Source of the DNA: Actinomycetota bacterium
Lineage (GTDB): Bacteria > Actinomycetota > Acidimicrobiia > Acidimicrobiales > JAMCPL01
Assembly: GCA_023379725.1 (NCBI GenBank)
Contig: JAMCPC010000107.1
Location: forward strand, 1 to 7,522
Length of the DNA stretch: 7,522 nucleotides
Direction of reading: 5' to 3'
Position numbers and translations under genes: made by a program. This document shows positions 1-6,394 of this stretch, in pieces; the first letter of the stretch is position 1; the number at the start of each line of letters is the position of its first letter. The notes below the pieces were generated by a model that saw nothing but the letters and a program-made list of their open reading frames with translations, was not told the origin of the DNA and did no database searches.

Positions 1-85
1 ATCCACTACCATATCACAATTATACCAATAATCATGGAATATTGTAATTTCGTATGGATGGATCCAGCATAAGGCCAATACAGCT

Positions 86-798
86 CTATACGGCTTTATC
101 GTGGTAAGTGATAAGATCTACACCAGTGAGATCTAATGTCTCTGGCACTATGTCACTGATCACCGCGGCCAGGCAATTGATGCCCATTGCTGTACCCAGG
201 GCTGCTGCACGGCGCTTAGTGTTCCTTACATCGGAGGCGCCCAGGGTAACCGATGCTTCGGCTACAATCCACAGTTCCTCCCCATCACTGCGTCTTTTCG
301 CCGTGGCAACAATGTTAGCCAGCAAGATGTCTTCTCTCGTGTCGAAATCCATCTTGCCCGCATCAATCAGATCATCAAGCCTATCTGCAAGCTCAGCCCT
401 GTCAAGCAAATGGATGCTGCGTAATCCTCCCGAAACTCTTGACAACACGGGAACTGCGTACCTGCGACACCTCTCCTCGTAGATGTTTCCACTTATATTG
501 CCAAGACGGCCGTCATGGCGTTTGGAGATTTCCACCAGCTCGGCAAGGGATTTTCATGGCGTTTGGAGATTTCCACCAGCTCGGCAAGGGTATTCTCATG
601 GCGTTTGGAGATTTCCACCAGCTCGGCAAGGGTATTCTCATGGCGTTTGGAGATTTCCACCAGCTCGGCCAGTGTCCTCTCCATCGCCAACATGCGCTCA
701 GGCAAAGAAAGCAACTCTTCCGACAGGAGCACAGCCCTCAGTTCGGAAGCCAGGGCAGGATTTATCCGCATCTCCTCAATGATTTCAAGAGTATTCAT
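86..798 (-). pseudogene. Frameshifted coiled-coil + PD-(D/E)XK nuclease-like protein
   Basis: Two minus-strand frames together make one protein of about 237 residues. The first starts at ATG 796-798 and reads 101 codons to a stop at 493-495. The second stays open to TAG at 86-88. The N-terminal part is a helical head followed by 14-residue coiled-coil repeats (TLAELVEISKRHEN). The C-terminal part resembles the small nuclease-like proteins common in cyanobacteria and other phyla: a GNISGNIYEERCRR segment, then an acidic residue (REDILLANIV), the core WIVAEASVTLGASDV, and a KRRAAAL helix. The break is a single-base deletion between 549 and 550, where the other repeat copies read gggtatt. The GTG at 535 inside the repeat is unlikely to be a true start. 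No strong ribosome binding site precedes 798. Substrate and role are unknown in this family. The gene may be a recent pseudogene or carry a sequencing error. Family call is moderate; the broken frame is seen directly. Confidence 0.6.
514..680. repeat. Four tandem 42-bp repeats inside the coiled-coil gene
   Basis: Copies begin at 514, 555, 597 and 639, each opening catggcgtttggagatttcc. Spacings are 41, 42 and 42 bp. The first copy is one base short and has one substitution (c to t at 553, synonymous in the coding frame). The fourth copy diverges after about 30 bp. On the minus strand each intact unit encodes two heptads of a coiled coil. There are no spacers between units, so this is not a CRISPR array. 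Confidence 0.9.
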
Positions 799-847
799 AA
801 ATAATATATTACCACAAGAATTTTAGTCGACAGTGAAATGCTGGGCA

Positions 848-974
848 CTAGGTGTCTGGTGTCAAACTGCCCACAGCTCGGGAAAAGCGGTTACATTCTC
901 CGTGATAGTGCAGTTCAGGAGCTTGCGCGTTGTCGATTATGTGCGCAATCCAGCGAAAAACGCCAGACACCTAG
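848..974. repeat. Inverted-repeat-bounded 127-bp element, possible structured RNA or MITE remnant
   Basis: The ends ctaggtgtctggtgt (848-862) and acgccagacacctag (960-974) are complementary at every position except a T:G pair at 860/962. Two smaller inverted repeats lie between them: aactgc/gcagtt (865-870/910-915) and ttgcgcgt/gtgcgcaa (923-930/941-948, two G:T pairs). Folded, this would be a three-way junction. The mismatches are G:U wobbles only if the plus strand is the RNA. The outer ends include CTAG (848-851, 971-974), which is also compatible with a duplicated 4-bp target flanking a small transposon-derived repeat. The right end supplies the stop codon of the gene at 971-3172. A weak plus-strand promoter-like pair (ttcaag 784-789, tatatt 805-810) lies upstream. 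The structure is seen; its function is not known. Confidence 0.5.
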
Positions 975-1017
975 GTCGGGTGGCCGATCTCGGTGACTCG
1001 ACCTAGGTTACTTTTTT
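969..1017 (+). terminator. Long hairpin plus T6, intrinsic-terminator-like (plus strand, perhaps bidirectional)
   Basis: Arms acctaggtcg (969-978) and cgacctaggt (999-1008) pair perfectly. Pairing continues inward with one G x G mismatch (982/995) to a four-base loop at 987-990, giving 17 pairs over 18 positions including two G:U pairs. Three bases later comes T6 (1012-1017), the standard arrangement for a terminator reading on the plus strand. On the minus strand the tract is T5 at 955-959, eight bases past the stem, so termination of the upstream minus gene is possible but less canonical. The hairpin lies over the last dozen codons and stop of the 971-3172 gene, so part of its sequence is also coding. 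Confidence 0.6.
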
Positions 1018-3172
1018 GCGCTAGTACGGCATAGTCCAGGCAGTTTCTTCGGTTGGCTTCCAGATCGCCGACAGGGGCAGGGAAGAGAACTCTTGCCCGG
1101 GAGAATCCAGCTTCTCTACAGAGTGTTATGCCGACTTCCGGATACAACGGGATACGATGGCTGGGGTCAGTGGCAAAGAAGCGAAATGCCGCAAGCGAAT
1201 GAGGATTCAACGTCTCGAAAATTAGCGGTCCACCAGGGCGAAGAACTCTTAGAGACTCTTTGATGAAGGAGATTAAATCATTGAATGATATATGCTCCAC
1301 GACTTGAATACTTACAATGCTCCCAACCGAATCATTCTCCTGGCTTTTGAGGAACGAAACGGCATCATCGCATGTTGCATCATGCCCGAGCCCGATACAG
1401 TGTTCGACGCAATCGCGATCAAGGTCGATGCCTCTTGCCTGCACTGAGTTGTCGCGCAGCACATTCAGGAATTCGCCCCTCCCACATCCGATATCCAGCA
1501 CTGGCTGGTTGTCGCACACATGGGGGACGTAGAACTGGGCTCTGTGGTCCTTTTCCTCCGGAGTTCCCCCGAAAAGTCTGGCGTAGCTCGCCGGTCCAAA
1601 ATCATTGGCCTCACCCCTATTGTTTGTGAACCCTATTACCTCGGCACCATTGTCATCCGTATAACGTAGCCATGTTCTTTGCCACGGTGCATCTCCAGGG
1701 CCGAAATGCAGGGGGGTGATGATCGCATCCAACCTGCCTCGTGTCTCGTCAATCCTACCATCGTGGTTTGCAATCCGCGCGTCCAGGTCTTTCACGGCTG
1801 CAACCAGCATTCTGATGGAGTCCATCGTTGACGTCGCCAGCTGTGATATAGTTGCCGCCAGTTGGGTCGAAGGCGCGGTATCAGCTGCATCATCTGTTTC
1901 CTTCGCTGCTATGCCGCCCCCACTCGCAGAAGTCATCGTTTCCGGTATCGGATCAGGTCTAGTTCCGCTGGTATCGCGAGTATGACTATTATGAGTACTC
2001 TCGACTGGGCCGGACATCTCCTTGAGACGTTCTGCGGCAATTGCAGAAACCTGATACCACTGCCACCTCTTCTCGACATCTGCACGACCCTTCTCGCCGA
2101 GTTTGCGGCGTAGCGCGTCATCTTTGCACAGCCTGCACATGGCTTCTGCAAGTCCATCGGGTGATGGTTCTGCCCATCGCTGCCCGGCAAATGTAGGGAT
2201 ATCGACTTCACTGCCTATGGGAACGACAGCATTAATATTGGTGAGAATGGCATTGCTCTCGTCAAGAAAGTCCAGATATCCCCCCCAGGCAGGCGCTATT
2301 ACCGGCAATCCGCATGCGATCGCCTCCATCATTGGCCTGCCCCACCCTTCCCCCCTGGACGAGGAGATGTATATATCTGCTCGCGCCATCAAGCGCGCCA
2401 TATCGACGGATGTGAGCAAGGTATCAGAAACAACTACTGGCGAGACGTCATTACGATCGTAGCCTACGGCATTCAGAATAGCCGACACGGCTTCATCATA
2501 ATCCATGCCTTTGCCATTCCACTGTCGTGACGAACCAACATGTAGAAGCAGGGTCGGCCCTTCATAGCGTTTTTGACAGCCAGGGCCGAATGCTCGAGCC
2601 CATGCATCAAGAAGGACATCTATTCCTTTTCGCTGCTGCCAGTCGAATGAATAGAGAAAGACCGTTCCTTCAAGTCCCGGTACGTCCAATGGAGGCAAGC
2701 CCGGACGAAACCGCTCGGCATCGATTCCTCCCGGCACGACGTAAATGGGTATAGTCACTCCTGCTTCCCTGAAGGTTCGCAGATTGAATGTACTTGCCGT
2801 CCATATCTCATCGACGTGGTTAAGACGTTCAACCCACTCGGTGGGGAGAGAATCGGTTTCGTACATGGTCCTGGCAATTGTCACCGGCACGTTCTCGACT
2901 GGCGTGATCCAACTCGCAGGCGCATGGTAAACGGCTATGCGGGCACCGTCAGGGGATTGATCTAACGCTGCTAACACCGCAACCGCAGACGGTGATGAAT
3001 CGGCTACCAGCTCGGCGATGAGTTCAGGTGATTGCAAGCTAATCGCCTGAGCACTGACGCTTATCCCTAGGCGTGCCAAGCTACCGATGAAGCCGCGGGT
3101 CTCGTCGCCCAATCCGCTGTAATTAAGGATAGGGCCGATCCAGGTAACCTCGGGTGTCACGCTTGGATCCAC
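971..3172 (-). CDS. GT4 glycosyltransferase fused through a coiled coil to a SAM methyltransferase
   Basis: A 733-residue cytoplasmic-looking protein with no signal peptide or membrane segment. Residues 8-385 are a GT-B family 4 glycosyltransferase: N-terminal GPILNYSGLGDETRG, the donor-domain start FDWQQRKGIDVLLDA (177-191), and the EX7E motif at E275-E283 (EGWGRPMME). Residues 388-436 are a Ser/Thr/Asp-rich linker and 437-488 a likely coiled coil. Residues 545-720 form a class I methyltransferase: motif I VLDIGCGRGEF (558-568), acidic GIDLD (581-585), QVVEH (623-627), LRPGG (644-648), ETLNPHSL (653-660) and DPSHRIPLYPE (669-679). The last motifs resemble methyltransferases that cap O-polysaccharide chains. 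The likely role is adding a sugar to a surface glycan and methylating or ending the chain; the substrate is unknown. The start is GTG, since an in-frame TAG lies directly upstream. It follows the FkbM gene after 116 bp on the same strand, probably co-transcribed. Domain calls are strong. Confidence 0.9.
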   Translation of the reverse strand: MDPSVTPEVTWIGPILNYSGLGDETRGFIGSLARLGISVSAQAISLQSPELIAELVADSSPSAVAVLAALDQSPDGARIAVYHAPASWITPVENVPVTIARTMYETDSLPTEWVERLNHVDEIWTASTFNLRTFREAGVTIPIYVVPGGIDAERFRPGLPPLDVPGLEGTVFLYSFDWQQRKGIDVLLDAWARAFGPGCQKRYEGPTLLLHVGSSRQWNGKGMDYDEAVSAILNAVGYDRNDVSPVVVSDTLLTSVDMARLMARADIYISSSRGEGWGRPMMEAIACGLPVIAPAWGGYLDFLDESNAILTNINAVVPIGSEVDIPTFAGQRWAEPSPDGLAEAMCRLCKDDALRRKLGEKGRADVEKRWQWYQVSAIAAERLKEMSGPVESTHNSHTRDTSGTRPDPIPETMTSASGGGIAAKETDDAADTAPSTQLAATISQLATSTMDSIRMLVAAVKDLDARIANHDGRIDETRGRLDAIITPLHFGPGDAPWQRTWLRYTDDNGAEVIGFTNNRGEANDFGPASYARLFGGTPEEKDHRAQFYVPHVCDNQPVLDIGCGRGEFLNVLRDNSVQARGIDLDRDCVEHCIGLGHDATCDDAVSFLKSQENDSVGSIVSIQVVEHISFNDLISFIKESLRVLRPGGPLIFETLNPHSLAAFRFFATDPSHRIPLYPEVGITLCREAGFSRARVLFPAPVGDLEANRRNCLDYAVLAQKSNLGRVTEIGHPT

Positions 3173-3176
3173 CTAT

Positions 3177-3184
3177 CCCTCACC
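3177..3184 (-). promoter_or_regulatory. Ribosome binding site fixing the GTG start at 3172
   Basis: On the minus strand GGTGAGGG ends four bases before GTG (3172-3170), with an in-frame TAG immediately preceding the start. Together these make GTG 3172 the earliest possible and best-supported start of the fusion gene. Confidence 0.6.
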
Positions 3185-3288
3185 GATGACAATGTTCCTG
3201 CACACTCGAATATCCCGGAACTCCCTACCATACCACTAACTGTTTACCTGTCCTCTCAATGCATAATATCACTTGTTTGTCCTTTTAG

Positions 3289-4173
3289 CTACTGTAGGTT
3301 AGCCAGCCATGACTTCATTGTAACCTCTAAATTGGTAAGCTGACCCCTGATCTGTAAAAAGCGCTTTTCATAATCCTCTCGAAGTCGCCTCTCAGCTTGT
3401 AGCGATTCCTCTGCTGATCTCTTTGCTCTCTCCAGCTCCTGTTCGTAATGTGTGATATACCCATCTATAAGACGGCTGGGAGGATACCTGAATGCATCAT
3501 GTAACTCGTTATGCTCATCGGCTATATAAAAACGGTTCAGCCCGTCAAAGTAGGAGAAGGTATATTGCGATCCAGAGAGGATATCTTCCCACTGATCCTC
3601 AGTCTTTTGAGCCGTAGCAATACCCCCTGTGGGCTCCGTCGCCTCCACTACAATTATCCAGGGACGGTAACAAGACAGGTCAATTCCCTGCAGTACATCT
3701 CTCTCCATTCCCTCCACGTCTATTTTAAGAAAATGTATCTGTGGTGGAGAGAAGCAGGTAATGATGTCATTTAGAGTACGTACTTCAATCTCTATCTCTA
3801 TGACATTAAAACCCCTCTCCTCTGCTGCAATTTTAGGCTCCAACTTTCCAGTAGACAGCCCAGTATCCTCTATCTCGTAAAATCTCATAGTGCCATCTGT
3901 AGAAGATGCACCTACACGTAAGTTTATATCACGTGGGCGATCCCGCATGAGCCTATCATGCCAGTACTGTACCGGTTCTACGTTTATACCGTGCCATCCT
4001 CGCTCATAAAATGCCCTGGTGACGGATCTTGCTACCGGGTCATTGGCTCCTACATCTATGTAAAAGCCATCTTGTATATTACCAAGAGCACGCCACAGTA
4101 TGACATCTTCGCAGTTTTGCGCGTAAGACACAAAGACTGAATGACCGGATAGTCTATCCAAGTCTGGTGCCAT
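3289..4173 (-). CDS. FkbM-family SAM-dependent methyltransferase with C-terminal coiled coil
   Basis: A protein of 294 residues counted from ATG 4173. The FkbM pattern is clear: SYAQNCEDVILWRAL near the N terminus, motif I YIDVGANDP (38-46), NVEPV (64-68), RTLND (132-136) and LKIDVEGME (149-157). These enzymes usually O-methylate sugars or polyketides, often in surface-polysaccharide clusters. The last 55 residues (about 241-285) are rich in E, R, K and L, without proline, and look like a coiled coil, an addition to the ordinary FkbM fold. An in-frame TTG at 4200 would add nine residues; neither start has a convincing ribosome binding site, so the start is uncertain. It is the first gene of a probable two-gene minus-strand unit with the glycosyltransferase-methyltransferase fusion, and diverges from the sulfotransferase-like gene. 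It looks more A+T-rich than the fusion gene, which may indicate a separate origin. The family is secure; the substrate is not. Confidence 0.9.
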   Translation of the reverse strand: MAPDLDRLSGHSVFVSYAQNCEDVILWRALGNIQDGFYIDVGANDPVARSVTRAFYERGWHGINVEPVQYWHDRLMRDRPRDINLRVGASSTDGTMRFYEIEDTGLSTGKLEPKIAAEERGFNVIEIEIEVRTLNDIITCFSPPQIHFLKIDVEGMERDVLQGIDLSCYRPWIIVVEATEPTGGIATAQKTEDQWEDILSGSQYTFSYFDGLNRFYIADEHNELHDAFRYPPSRLIDGYITHYEQELERAKRSAEESLQAERRLREDYEKRFLQIRGQLTNLEVTMKSWLANLQ

Positions 4174-4226
4174 GGCAGTTACATTTTTGCATTCACCCAA
4201 TATAGCAGGTATTGTGCATCTATTTT

Positions 4227-4256
4227 AATAAACGATGCTTTCGCACAAGTAGTCAA
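4227..4256 (-). promoter_or_regulatory. Candidate promoter for the FkbM gene
   Basis: Read on the minus strand: TTGACT (4256-4251), an 18-base spacer, then TTTATT (4232-4227). Transcription would start near 4220, giving a leader of about 47 nt to ATG 4173. The match to the sigma-70 consensus is reasonable but found by eye. Confidence 0.4.
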
Positions 4257-4265
4257 TGCTATACT
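4239..4265 (+). promoter_or_regulatory. Candidate extended -10 promoter for the sulfotransferase-like gene
   Basis: TGCTATACT (4257-4265) is a good extended -10 (TGnTATACT); the -35 candidate tttcgc (4239-4244) is weak. Transcription would start near 4272, just ahead of the ggag at 4279-4282 and ATG 4293. It overlaps the opposing FkbM promoter, so the two polymerases would compete. Confidence 0.4.
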
Positions 4266-4292
4266 TCCGTATCATCATGGAGTCAACATCAC

Positions 4293-5321
4293 ATGGCCAT
4301 TGACAAGGCAGTAACGAGTAAGTACAGCGCACTCTTTATCCATTCCGCGCAGCGCAGCAGTAGTACTTATATATGGGAAGCCTTCCGCTCGCTTGAATAT
4401 TACTATTGTTATTATGATCCGTTTAACGAGATGCTCTTGGACATGGACAGTGAAAAGGCAGCCAACTTCGAAGTAGCGGATCAGCTGGGTCATAAACTTT
4501 CACTGCCCTACTTTTTTGAGTATCAGCCCCTTGTATCCACAGGTGTAAGCGGTTTTTACGATGAGTTTTCTTATAGCAACTTTTTTGTCAATGACCCACA
4601 TGTGTTGCAACTGCAACACGAATATATTGCCCGCCTCTTATTTGAAGCCAGCTTGCATCATCGACAGGCTGTTTTAGGCTTTAGCGATTCAAGTGGTAGG
4701 GTGCGCTGGATGAGATGGCAGTATCCTACAAGTATGCATGTGTTAGTCGTGCGTAATTTCATACAGCAGTGGATATCATCAATGAACCAACTCTCTGATT
4801 TTAATAATCCTCGTTTTGTCGCAGCCCCCATAGCCTACTTGGCTGCAGCTAAGGAAGATGAATTAGCCATATCTTTGAGAGATGCGTTGGAGATCCCTCG
4901 TCTCTCTGCAGTTCCGTTTAATCGATTCTTCAAGGCAGTCGATAACTACGTATTATCCCTACCGGTATTAGAGCAGTTCAAACGGTTCATTGCCTTTCAA
5001 ATCATACGCTTTATCAGGGCACGACCATATGTGGACATGGTTATTGATGTAGATCGTTTGTCGTTAGATACCATCTATAGGAAAAACCTGATTGATAAAC
5101 TCAGTCTTCGTCTTCCGGCAGTACCTGCATTCGACGATGCCCATGCCTCACTGCATTCAGTCGATATGGCACCTGAATTGGAGCAGGCCGTACAGAGTGT
5201 ACTCGATATATTCCAGTCTGTAAACGAAAATATAGATCAAGATGATTATAGGCTGGACTTTACCTCGTCGATATGGCAAGAAGCCATAAGGCATGCTAAT
5301 CCAGTTGTTGTCTTCAACTGA
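4293..5321 (+). CDS. Sulfotransferase-like protein
   Basis: A protein of 342 residues. Near the N terminus, LFIHSAQRSSSTYIWEAFR (14-32) fits the phosphosulfate-binding loop of PAPS-dependent sulfotransferases (R-S-x-S-T followed by a helix). A second block, AVLGFSDSSGRVRWM then LVVRNFIQQWISSMNQ (151-166), matches the 3'-phosphate-binding strand and helix, with R154 and S162/S163 as the expected contacts. The remainder is helical and unfamiliar. The likely reaction is transfer of sulfate from PAPS to a sugar or lipid hydroxyl, consistent with the adjacent glycan-modifying genes; this is an inference. The chosen ATG has ggag ten bases upstream. An in-frame TTG at 4212 would add a Cys- and Ser-rich 27-residue head with no family resemblance, so I reject it. 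The gene is single on the plus strand, diverges from the FkbM gene and converges on the Rpf gene. It appears A+T-richer than the fusion gene. Family call is moderate. Confidence 0.6.
   Translation: MAIDKAVTSKYSALFIHSAQRSSSTYIWEAFRSLEYYYCYYDPFNEMLLDMDSEKAANFEVADQLGHKLSLPYFFEYQPLVSTGVSGFYDEFSYSNFFVNDPHVLQLQHEYIARLLFEASLHHRQAVLGFSDSSGRVRWMRWQYPTSMHVLVVRNFIQQWISSMNQLSDFNNPRFVAAPIAYLAAAKEDELAISLRDALEIPRLSAVPFNRFFKAVDNYVLSLPVLEQFKRFIAFQIIRFIRARPYVDMVIDVDRLSLDTIYRKNLIDKLSLRLPAVPAFDDAHASLHSVDMAPELEQAVQSVLDIFQSVNENIDQDDYRLDFTSSIWQEAIRHANPVVVFN
5302..5320 (+). terminator. Weak hairpin over the sulfotransferase-like stop codon
   Basis: CAGTTG (5302-5307) and CAACTG (5315-5320) form a 6-bp stem with a seven-base loop covering the stop codon. 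No T-run follows, so it is a poor intrinsic terminator. It is the only stem I see in the short convergent gap to the Rpf gene (5322-5365). Confidence 0.2.
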
Positions 5322-5365
5322 TAGGCGTGCTGCTTCTCTATAAATTGGCTGGTGGCTGGGTTTGG

Positions 5366-6103
5366 TTAGAGGCCCAACTGCTGCGAGCATACCGGCCACT
5401 GTCCCCATCCCGCAGTAGCCTGCAGGCGTTGTGCAGCAGCATCTTGCACAGCAGGTGGGGCATTTGAAGGCAATCCTGTCTCACCTAGGGAATACCAGGT
5501 AGACAGTGAAAATTGGTAAGCACCGTAATAGCCGTTACCTGTATTGTCCCCGTAGTTGCCGCCAGATTCGCACTGCCTCAGCTCTGCCCATACCCCTCCA
5601 GCCGGCTGTGCAGGTGGTGCAGGGGGTGGTGCCGGCTGTGCAGGTGCCGGCTGTGCTACTTCCGGTTGGGTGTGTGCCGGTTGCGACACATCAGAGCCCT
5701 GGGGTGGTGGACTTTTGATGGTGGTTGGTGGTGGTGCAGGATGAGGTACGGCTGGTATCCTCAGCCCTGCCAGTGAGATTGTGGTCGAAGTGCGTACCCA
5801 GTGACCCGTAGCGTTCCTTACCCACCATGTGGAGGTTGCCTGTGGGGACATGGGGGAGATCCCCTTACGAGATTGTCCGACAGGGCGGGTCCCCTGAGCG
5901 GATGGATAGTTGGCGCTATTATCACTTTTCGTATATGCACTACTACCCTTATGGGCGATGTGGCTGTCAGAGGCATATAACAGTTGTAATGTCCTGGCAG
6001 TGTTGTGAGTGTCTATTTTTTCTGAATTGCTGTGGCGACCCATAGCTGCTCCCGCAGCTAGCATAGACGCGACCGCGACAGCGTAAATACTTTGCTTCCG
6101 CAT
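5366..6103 (-). CDS. Secreted Rpf-domain (resuscitation-promoting factor-like) transglycosylase
   Basis: A 245-residue secreted protein. Residues 1-22 are a signal peptide (MRKQ, a hydrophobic stretch, then AGAAMG). Residues 23-117 are a variable Ser/Thr-rich region with a short WWVRNATGHWVR segment I cannot place. Residues 118-168 are a Pro/Ala/Gln linker, probably spanning the wall. Residues 171-245 are the Rpf domain: VWAELRQCESGGNY with the expected catalytic glutamate E179, then NTGNGYYGAYQFSLSTW, GLPSNAP and GWGQWPVCS. C178 and C239 are placed to form the disulfide usual in this family. Rpf proteins are lysozyme-like enzymes that cleave peptidoglycan glycan strands and promote regrowth of dormant actinobacteria. 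ATG 6103 has a strong AAAGGAG seven bases upstream. A 291-bp gene-free leader precedes it. The domain call is very secure; which rpf paralogue it is cannot be told. Confidence 0.95.
   Translation of the reverse strand: MRKQSIYAVAVASMLAAGAAMGRHSNSEKIDTHNTARTLQLLYASDSHIAHKGSSAYTKSDNSANYPSAQGTRPVGQSRKGISPMSPQATSTWWVRNATGHWVRTSTTISLAGLRIPAVPHPAPPPTTIKSPPPQGSDVSQPAHTQPEVAQPAPAQPAPPPAPPAQPAGGVWAELRQCESGGNYGDNTGNGYYGAYQFSLSTWYSLGETGLPSNAPPAVQDAAAQRLQATAGWGQWPVCSQQLGL
5601..5656. repeat. Short direct repeats encoding the Pro/Ala/Gln linker
   Basis: gccggctgtgcaggtg occurs at 5601-5616 and again at 5631-5646, with a third partial copy, gccggctgtgc, at 5646-5656. On the minus strand they encode Ala-Pro-Ala-Gln-Pro-type residues of the Rpf protein's linker. 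Such a tract is prone to in-frame length change. Confidence 0.7.
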
Positions 6104-6110
6104 ATCATTT

Positions 6111-6117
6111 CTCCTTT
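6111..6117 (-). promoter_or_regulatory. Strong ribosome binding site of the Rpf gene
   Basis: AAAGGAG on the minus strand, seven bases before ATG 6103. It fixes the start and implies efficient translation. Confidence 0.85.
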
Positions 6118-6142
6118 AATAGTCAGGGATAGTTAATCCTTG

Positions 6143-6157
6143 GGATGCCTGGCATCC
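6143..6157. promoter_or_regulatory. 15-bp palindrome upstream of the Rpf gene, possible operator
   Basis: ggatgcc-t-ggcatcc is a perfect 7-bp inverted repeat about one central base, 25 bp upstream of the ribosome binding site. A symmetric site of this size suits a dimeric repressor; as RNA it would form a 5-bp stem with a five-base loop. No regulator can be named. Confidence 0.4.
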
Positions 6158-6394
6158 AATATGACTTGACTTTATTGGTTGTTGTGTATGCGGGCGCTCG
6201 GTTTATTACGCATTCATCTCGCGGAACGCTTCCGGAAAGGGAAAACGAACCTGGACTTTCAAAATGTCCGTACGAGGTGCTTCCTTGCTACCCTTTATAT
6301 GTTGTTGCTGTCTCCTCCTTGGTGACTGTCATTACTGTACAAAGGTTATTGCTTTATGCAATTTCTTATGAAGCATAACAGTAGCAGGTTACTA

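Larger units (their letters stand above)
6104..6394. other. Gene-free leader between the SurE-like and Rpf genes
   Basis: No convincing gene on either strand. Read toward the Rpf gene (minus) it holds: a small hairpin ttatg-aag-cataa (6366-6378) just after the SurE-like stop, without a T-run; an AAGGAGG at about 6320-6326 with no start codon in range; TATAAA (6299-6294), a possible -10 without a good -35; a hairpin cggaa-cgc-ttccg (6222-6234); and the palindrome at 6143-6157. Length and stems suggest regulation of the Rpf gene, but I recognise no known riboswitch. Confidence 0.5.

Noticed and set aside
514..680. CRISPR-like regular repeats
   Set aside because: The 42-bp units are directly abutting, with no spacers, and encode heptads in a coiled-coil frame.
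439..826. Plus-strand reading frames through the repeat region
   Set aside because: They are open only because the repeat lacks stops in several frames. The minus strand gives the coiled coil and nuclease-family sequence; the plus frames give no family resemblance and no ribosome binding site.
860..865. Minus-strand TTGACA as -35 for the broken nuclease-like gene
   Set aside because: No acceptable -10 lies 15-19 bp downstream, so it is not supported as a promoter.
3173..3240. Short minus-strand frame (about 24 codons) overlapping the start of the glycosyltransferase fusion
   Set aside because: No ribosome binding site at a workable distance and no feature suggesting a leader peptide.
4212..4292. 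Upstream TTG start for the sulfotransferase-like gene
   Set aside because: It would put the start before the likely promoter and add a head with no family similarity; ATG 4293 has ggag upstream and begins just before the conserved loop.
6145..6378. 77-codon plus-strand frame in the Rpf leader
   Set aside because: No ribosome binding site, no recognisable domain, antisense to the leader and composition unlike a gene.
6104..6394. Cyclic-di-AMP (ydaO-type) riboswitch upstream of the Rpf gene
   Set aside because: Expected from known rpf leaders, but I could not find its conserved blocks; a GACAGTCACC stretch is only a chance resemblance.
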